In this document: positions 60,017 through 64,000 of the stretch, one piece after another | Layout: the number at the start of each line of letters is the position of its first letter | Position numbering within the stretch: the stretch's first letter is position 1 | Source: Bradyrhizobium sp. | GTDB taxonomy: Bacteria; Pseudomonadota; Alphaproteobacteria; Rhizobiales; Xanthobacteraceae | Direction of reading: 5' to 3' | DNA: 64,000 nt | Assembly: GCA_028290305.1 (NCBI GenBank) | Contig: JAQGKC010000083.1 | Span: forward strand, 37,711 to 101,710 | Notes under the pieces: model-generated | Databases searched by the model: none | Told to the model about the DNA's origin: nothing | Seen by the model: the letters and a program-made list of their open reading frames with translations, nothing else | Translations under genes and position numbers: made by a program

Positions 60017-61597
60017 TCAGAAGTTACGCTGGGCGCGGAAGTTGAGGGTCACGGTGTCCTGGTTCTTGAACTGGTAGACACCAGTTGGCAACGGGGCACC
60101 CGGGGTCAACACAGCAGTTCCAGTGAAGCCCTGGCTGAGATGAGCCCAGATCGTTTCTGCCGAGAACGTCAGATTTTTGACAGGAGTCCACCGGGTAATG
60201 AAACCGAGTTCCGACATGGAGAAGTTCGGGTTGCAGGTTGAAGTTGCCTTGTTTGCAACACCGATGCCCGCATAATAGGCCGTGCAATAATTGGCTTGGG
60301 CGGTCGCGTCATACCGCACCCAGCCCACGCCGCCGAACAGACTGCTTGACCAGTACGGATCCCAATTGTGGTTGAATGCACCACGGATACCGTACGATGT
60401 CGTCAGATGGAGACTTCCATCTCCGCCCGACGAGACGGGCGTATAGACAGCGTCGGTGGTTGCACCAAAGCCAATGCTACCTAAGGTTCCAGCTGAACCA
60501 CTGCCCGCCATCAAAAAGTTCGGCGAAGTCGAGCTCGTGGAGATCACGTTCTTCGTGTCGCCCTTGGCCCAGGTTGCGTCGAACTTGATGTCGTCGCCTG
60601 GTCCGGTCGGGAGGTTCTTGATCTGCAACGCGGCCATCACCGAGCCACCATACTTGGTCTCAGGGTGACCAGAAAGCTGCGAGTCCGTCAGAGCGGTCGC
60701 GCCGGTAATCGGGGCGTCGCCAGCGCCGAGAACATTGTACGAGGCATCCACTTCGTGGATTGCGCCCGATAACTGGAACAGACCCCAAGCCTGATCGATC
60801 CGGATGTTGCCGACGATGTCAGGCATGTGCACACCAGCGTAAGCATTGCTGGCAACGCCAGCTGCGGAGAGGCCGGCGATAGCAGTACCTGAAGCACCCA
60901 AATCGTAGATCGAAGTGCGGTTGAACGCGCTCGGATCATCGAGACCGATGGTAGCCGACACGCCGTTGCCGAACTGCGCGGTGTACTGGATGTTGTTCAC
61001 GCCGGTGACGGTGTCATGACCGCCGATCAGGAACGACGAGTTGTTGCCCGGATAACCATGCCAAGGCGTCGCGTAGGCCGAGGCTGACTTGCCGAAGGTG
61101 AAACCGGCGAACTGGATGAACACAAATTCAACCGCGGTATAACCGCCGCCGGGGGTGCTCAGCAACGAGCTGTTAACACCTGCGGCGGTTAACACCGACG
61201 GGTTGGTCGTGTTGCTGCCGAGGGTGTCGAACTGAAAGTCGGCCTGGCTGAAGGTGCGGACCACGCCGTATTCAGTTGCGGTACGGGTATCGATCGTGAA
61301 CGCCGCGCGCGAGCGGGAAGCATAGTTATCGGCATAGCGATCGTGCAGGCCGAGATCACCAGACCACGCCGGCTGATCGTAGATGCCGCCGTTGAATGTG
61401 GTGTCGATGCGGATATAACCACCCAGCTTGATGCAGGTGTCGGTGCCCGGAATGTAGAAGAAACCAGCACCATACAGGGAGCAGACCTTCACGTATTCGA
61501 CCGCTTTGGCCTTTACGGGAAGATCGGCTGCCTGAGCCCCGCTCATGGCGACGAGACCCGCCACTGAGCCGAGGATAAGGCTCTTAACCATCTTCAT
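60017..61597 (-). CDS. Major outer-membrane porin (Bradyrhizobium-type, porin 2 family)
   Basis: 526 residues from ATG 61597, directly after GGAGGTTGAT. The signal peptide MKMVKSLILGSVAGLVAMSG is followed by AQAADLPVKAKAVEYVKVCS and the disulfide region with FFYIPGTDTCIKLGGYIR, the hallmark of rhizobial porins (RopA/Omp2-like). The barrel ends LNFRAQRNF with a C-terminal Phe. It is a high-abundance general porin; the strong RBS, long leader and terminator fit high expression. Convergent with nothing on its 3' side except an AT-rich gap. Confidence 0.95.
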   Translation of the reverse strand: MKMVKSLILGSVAGLVAMSGAQAADLPVKAKAVEYVKVCSLYGAGFFYIPGTDTCIKLGGYIRIDTTFNGGIYDQPAWSGDLGLHDRYADNYASRSRAAFTIDTRTATEYGVVRTFSQADFQFDTLGSNTTNPSVLTAAGVNSSLLSTPGGGYTAVEFVFIQFAGFTFGKSASAYATPWHGYPGNNSSFLIGGHDTVTGVNNIQYTAQFGNGVSATIGLDDPSAFNRTSIYDLGASGTAIAGLSAAGVASNAYAGVHMPDIVGNIRIDQAWGLFQLSGAIHEVDASYNVLGAGDAPITGATALTDSQLSGHPETKYGGSVMAALQIKNLPTGPGDDIKFDATWAKGDTKNVISTSSTSPNFLMAGSGSAGTLGSIGFGATTDAVYTPVSSGGDGSLHLTTSYGIRGAFNHNWDPYWSSSLFGGVGWVRYDATAQANYCTAYYAGIGVANKATSTCNPNFSMSELGFITRWTPVKNLTFSAETIWAHLSQGFTGTAVLTPGAPLPTGVYQFKNQDTVTLNFRAQRNF

Positions 61598-61965
61598 ATC
61601 AACCTCCAAGTTGCTCTGTGGGAAGGTTCCGGATCCGCTGGGCGTAACACCCTAAGGTTGGTTCCCTTGTCCCCTGAAACGCCGCTTAGCCGCTTCGCGC
61701 TTTCGAACCCTCCCGCATGAACGCGAGGGACTTAAGCGAACCACCTAGAACGGGACGACTCGGGTTCTCCCCCGTCGACAGCTCAGACAGTGCAAGATAA
61801 ACTCAATGTAGTAAAATACATTAGTAACTCATCTAATTACTTCATTCGAGCGAGTGCTTTTTGCGCAACAGTGTCCAAATCCGCTTATTCGGGGGTGAGT
61901 TGCCTGCTGGAATCTGCTAACTAATTGACCTAACGAACTCTTTCAAAGTCCTTGGGGTCCCTGCC
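61598..61965. other. Divergent promoter region, porin / MarR
   Basis: 368 bases. The minus-strand leader of the porin is long and GC-rich near the gene, with a possible hairpin at about 61708-61730, which suggests post-transcriptional control. The AT-rich part (61795-61850) contains the palindrome at 61805-61822. No small gene is apparent. Confidence 0.5.
61805..61822. promoter_or_regulatory. Candidate MarR operator AATGTA-N6-TACATT
   Basis: Perfect 6-bp arms (61805-61810 and 61817-61822) in AT-rich sequence, 144-161 bases before the MarR start. Size and AT-richness fit MarR-family binding sites, which are often autoregulated. It could equally affect the porin promoter. Confidence 0.4.
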
Positions 61966-62517
61966 ATGGCTAACCGACCAGTTTCCGCCAAACGAGTTTC
62001 ATCTGGTCGGTCCTCCAAGGACGGCAGCCAGGGTGGCGCAAATTCGACAGGTCAAAACCAGGATCTAGTCCGGGAGTTCATTTGGGATATCGTTTCGATC
62101 AATACCCACTTCGAGGAAATCCGTTACATGCTGGCACGGATGCTCGGAATAAGCGGGCCGCAATGGCTGATTCTCATGGCAATAAATGATCTTGATCGAG
62201 GTGATGGGGTATCAGTCAGGGTAGTTTCGGAAAAGCTTCACGTGGATCCGTCGTTTGTCACGACTCAAAGTAAGAGTCTCGAAAAACATGGGTTCATGCG
62301 GCGGATCACTTCTGTCGAAGATGCGCGTGTGGTCTTGATGTCTCTAACGGACAAGGCGTGCAAACAAATTGCGAGTCTTTCTTTGCACCAGGAAAGGCTC
62401 AATGACTTCATTTTTTCGGACTTGGACGATCGTGCGCTCGGAGACATAACGGGCAAACTTACAATGCTCAAAAATCGTCTTGAGAAAGCCTCGTTAAGGT
62501 TTGCGGCGGAAATCTAA
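61966..62517 (+). CDS. MarR-family transcriptional regulator
   Basis: 183 residues. A ~35-residue polar N-terminus (Ser/Gly/Gln-rich) precedes the winged-helix core: LARMLGISGPQWLILMAI, VSVRVVSEKLHVDPSFVTTQSKSLEKHGFMRRITSVEDARVVLMSLTDKACKQI, including the wing with D-A-R. It is convergent with the C-C hydrolase-like gene, with stop codons that overlap on opposite strands. Effector unknown; HpcR/NicR-type regulators of aromatic catabolism belong to this family. Confidence 0.92.
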   Translation: MANRPVSAKRVSSGRSSKDGSQGGANSTGQNQDLVREFIWDIVSINTHFEEIRYMLARMLGISGPQWLILMAINDLDRGDGVSVRVVSEKLHVDPSFVTTQSKSLEKHGFMRRITSVEDARVVLMSLTDKACKQIASLSLHQERLNDFIFSDLDDRALGDITGKLTMLKNRLEKASLRFAAEI

Positions 62518-63695
62518 CAATCACCGCTTTCCCAAGCTGATTTGGTCGCCCCGTTTGTGCCGAGGCGAGCGGCTATCCAGTCAAAGATAAATTCATTTCC
62601 AATCGTCGGATTGTCGATTTGCGCGTGCGACGCCGCCGTTTCGGCGGCTAAGAAAATTTTCAGGCTGATATCGATCCCCGCTTCTTTGAGATAGCTGTAG
62701 AATTCGACGGCGTAATTTGTTTCCAGCCAGTCACGTTCACCCAGCGTCACCAGAATTGGGCACCTGATCCTCTTTGCGATGCTATGAGGCCACAATTTCG
62801 AAATTTGGTCTTCGATCGATTCCTGATCGTTGCCGCCGGAAATCCGCCTCAACAGAAACGCCCGTTCGTGTAGATCCCAAATTCCGCCATCGCAAACAGC
62901 GGCGCTGAACCGATGGTCCAGGCCTGCTGCTCGCGACGCAAAAGAAGCGCCTAGACTGTCTCCAAAAATCGCGATCCGTTCCACGTCGACGTCGCCACGA
63001 CTTGCAAGATAGTCTACCCAACGACTGATGGACGTTTCGATATCATTTGGTCCAACTACGTTGTCACCTCGCGGACAAACCCCTTGTCCGGGAAGATCGA
63101 CCACAAGCAAAGATAGCTTTCGGGCGTGTGCGTGACGTGGCATCTTGTAAAGATGCTCTTCTTTTAGATGATCCGACCCACCGATGCAGATGACGACCGG
63201 TGTTTGAGGCGCAGCTCCTGGAGCCCGGAGAAAATAGCCGTGCATTGAGCTGCCGCCAGAGCCGGGAATTTGGATAATCTCGCCTTTGGGTACCAAATAG
63301 CTAAGATAACGATGCGAACATATTTGCATCTGTTCGAGAATGTAGCCGCGTCTTCCATCATCAATGTTGAGGAACTGCTCTGCAGTGCGATAATAGTTTG
63401 ATGCCCGCAGCCAGTTGCCCTGCGCAGTATTGGTATTGCCCTCCTGAAGCGCGAGGTCGCCCCGGCTCTTGCAACTATCCGCTAATTTCTTCCATTCCCG
63501 ATGCCAGCTCTCATCATCGCCTGACGTAATGCGGGTTGCTGTAAGAAAGCACTCGGATATTGTGCTGCTACCTTCTTGTGCAGTACCCAATATTTGCATG
63601 AAGCGATACGAGTAGTCTTCGTTGTCTGGCCAATGCATCCAGCCACGCGGGTCATAGCGTGGGGCTGACTCCTGGGCGGCGTTGACGATCAACAT
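62514..63695 (-). CDS. Alpha/beta hydrolase, 2,6-dihydroxypseudooxynicotine hydrolase-like
   Basis: 393 residues from ATG 63695. An N-terminal helical lid of about 140 residues precedes the alpha/beta core; the nucleophile elbow is GDSLG with Ser247, Asp is expected in the TLGERDWLETNYA region and the catalytic His lies in AASHAQIDNPTIG. This two-part layout and length match the DHPON C-C hydrolase of nicotine degradation and related esterases/hydrolases. It lies between bamA and a convergent MarR gene and looks more AT-rich than the neighbours, perhaps acquired. True substrate not known. Confidence 0.85.
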   Translation of the reverse strand: MLIVNAAQESAPRYDPRGWMHWPDNEDYSYRFMQILGTAQEGSSTISECFLTATRITSGDDESWHREWKKLADSCKSRGDLALQEGNTNTAQGNWLRASNYYRTAEQFLNIDDGRRGYILEQMQICSHRYLSYLVPKGEIIQIPGSGGSSMHGYFLRAPGAAPQTPVVICIGGSDHLKEEHLYKMPRHAHARKLSLLVVDLPGQGVCPRGDNVVGPNDIETSISRWVDYLASRGDVDVERIAIFGDSLGASFASRAAGLDHRFSAAVCDGGIWDLHERAFLLRRISGGNDQESIEDQISKLWPHSIAKRIRCPILVTLGERDWLETNYAVEFYSYLKEAGIDISLKIFLAAETAASHAQIDNPTIGNEFIFDWIAARLGTNGATKSAWESGDC

Positions 63696-63869
63696 GATAG
63701 TGGCCCTCTTACGAGGTACTTCTCAAGAACCACGGTCAATTCCAATGTTGGCTGATAGTGCATTAAAAATCCTTGTTCTCATCGATTGCCGAGGTTCACC
63801 AGCGATTGGTGTCGGCACGAAGGCTTGGTCGCCATAGCCGCCCGAAGCAATATATTCCGGCGTTGGATA

Positions 63870-64000
63870 TCAAAACGAAGTCCCGCCACCAAACTTGAAT
63901 TGCTGAACGACGTCGTACTTGCCCTTCGTGATCGGGACCGCGTAATCGAAGCGCAGAGGCCCGAACGGCGATTGCCAGATCAGGCCGACGCCGACGGAGG
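63870..64000 (-). CDS. bamA: Outer-membrane protein assembly factor BamA, C-terminal end (partial)
   Basis: Only the last 43 codons are in the window. They read SVGVGLIWQSPFGPLRFDYA and then the terminal strand, ending KFGGGTSF: the final beta-strands of the Omp85 barrel with the WQSPFGPLRFDYA signature and C-terminal Phe. BamA inserts beta-barrel proteins, including the porins and TonB receptors of this window, into the outer membrane. A core chromosomal gene, which anchors the region to the chromosome. 174 bases separate it from the start of the hydrolase gene. Confidence 0.92.
   Translation of the reverse strand, partial: SVGVGLIWQSPFGPLRFDYAVPITKGKYDVVQQFKFGGGTSF

Noticed and set aside
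1..64000. tRNA, rRNA, CRISPR arrays, prophage, integrase or intact insertion sequences
   Set aside because: No cloverleaf, regularly spaced repeats, transposase or integrase motifs were recognised anywhere in the window.

Overview
The window looks like chromosomal DNA of a GC-rich alphaproteobacterium in the Bradyrhizobium / Rhodopseudomonas / Afipia group (Nitrobacteraceae). The evidence is a porin with the N-terminus typical of that group (60017-61597), long catabolic operons served by branched-chain-amino-acid-type ABC transporters, many IclR/GntR/LysR/MarR regulators each beside a catabolic gene set, and the family resemblance of most proteins. No rRNA, tRNA, CRISPR array, phage or intact insertion sequence was seen. 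The assignment rests on recognition of protein sequence, not on a search.

Layout. (1) 1-3006: the start of an HpaB-type flavin monooxygenase (runs off the left edge), divergent from a fumarate-reductase-like flavoprotein coupled to a stand-alone [2Fe-2S] protein. (2) 3144-9937: a secreted unknown, then a minus-strand Rieske dioxygenase operon (alpha, SDR dehydrogenase, beta, two small unknown proteins), a solute-binding protein, and a divergent IclR regulator with two palindromes in the shared promoter. (3) 10002-18319: a complete LivKHMGF ABC transporter operon ending in an ACMSD-like amidohydrolase and a DUF1185 protein, with a divergent LysR regulator followed by a Tat-exported alpha/beta hydrolase. 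(4) 18357-27547: RidA, hydantoinase/oxoprolinase HyuB-HyuA, GntR, a molybdopterin oxidoreductase and an MFS transporter. (5) 27585-31529: a chemoreceptor, a Tat-exported HAD-type hydrolase and a GntR regulator.

(6) 31745-42005: a second catabolic island of Rieske oxygenase, PuuE-like deacetylase, NicC-like hydroxylase, lactonase-like amidohydrolase, RidA, HpaH-like hydratase, fumarylacetoacetate-hydrolase family enzyme, MFS transporter and flavin reductase, under a divergent IclR. The two IclR genes of the window (9071 and 41220) carry the same operator-like palindrome, TGTCCA-N5-TGGACA, in their promoters, which suggests related control of islands 2 and 6. (7) 42361-48743: an iron module of two tandem TonB-dependent siderophore receptors with copied leader regions, a FoxB/PiuB-like PepSY reductase and a tiny coupled membrane protein. 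(8) 48883-54312: an orphan OmpR-type response regulator, an AraC regulator, a porin and a seven-helix membrane protein. (9) 54446-58105: a PCuAC copper chaperone, a PQQ alcohol dehydrogenase with the DYD lanthanide signature, its cytochrome c, and an exported unknown. (10) 59003-64000: an FlK-like thioesterase, a major porin with a strong terminator, a MarR regulator convergent with a DHPON-hydrolase-like C-C hydrolase, and the last 43 codons of bamA.

Taken together this is a catabolic accessory region: uptake (ABC, MFS, porins, TonB receptors), ring activation (two Rieske oxygenases, two flavin monooxygenase types), ring-fission product processing (hydratase, FAH, amidohydrolases, RidA deaminases) and local regulators. 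The substrates cannot be read from sequence. The 31.7-41.2 kb island, with a NicC-like hydroxylase, RidA and meta-pathway enzymes but no visible ring-cleavage dioxygenase, is the best candidate for an undescribed pathway.
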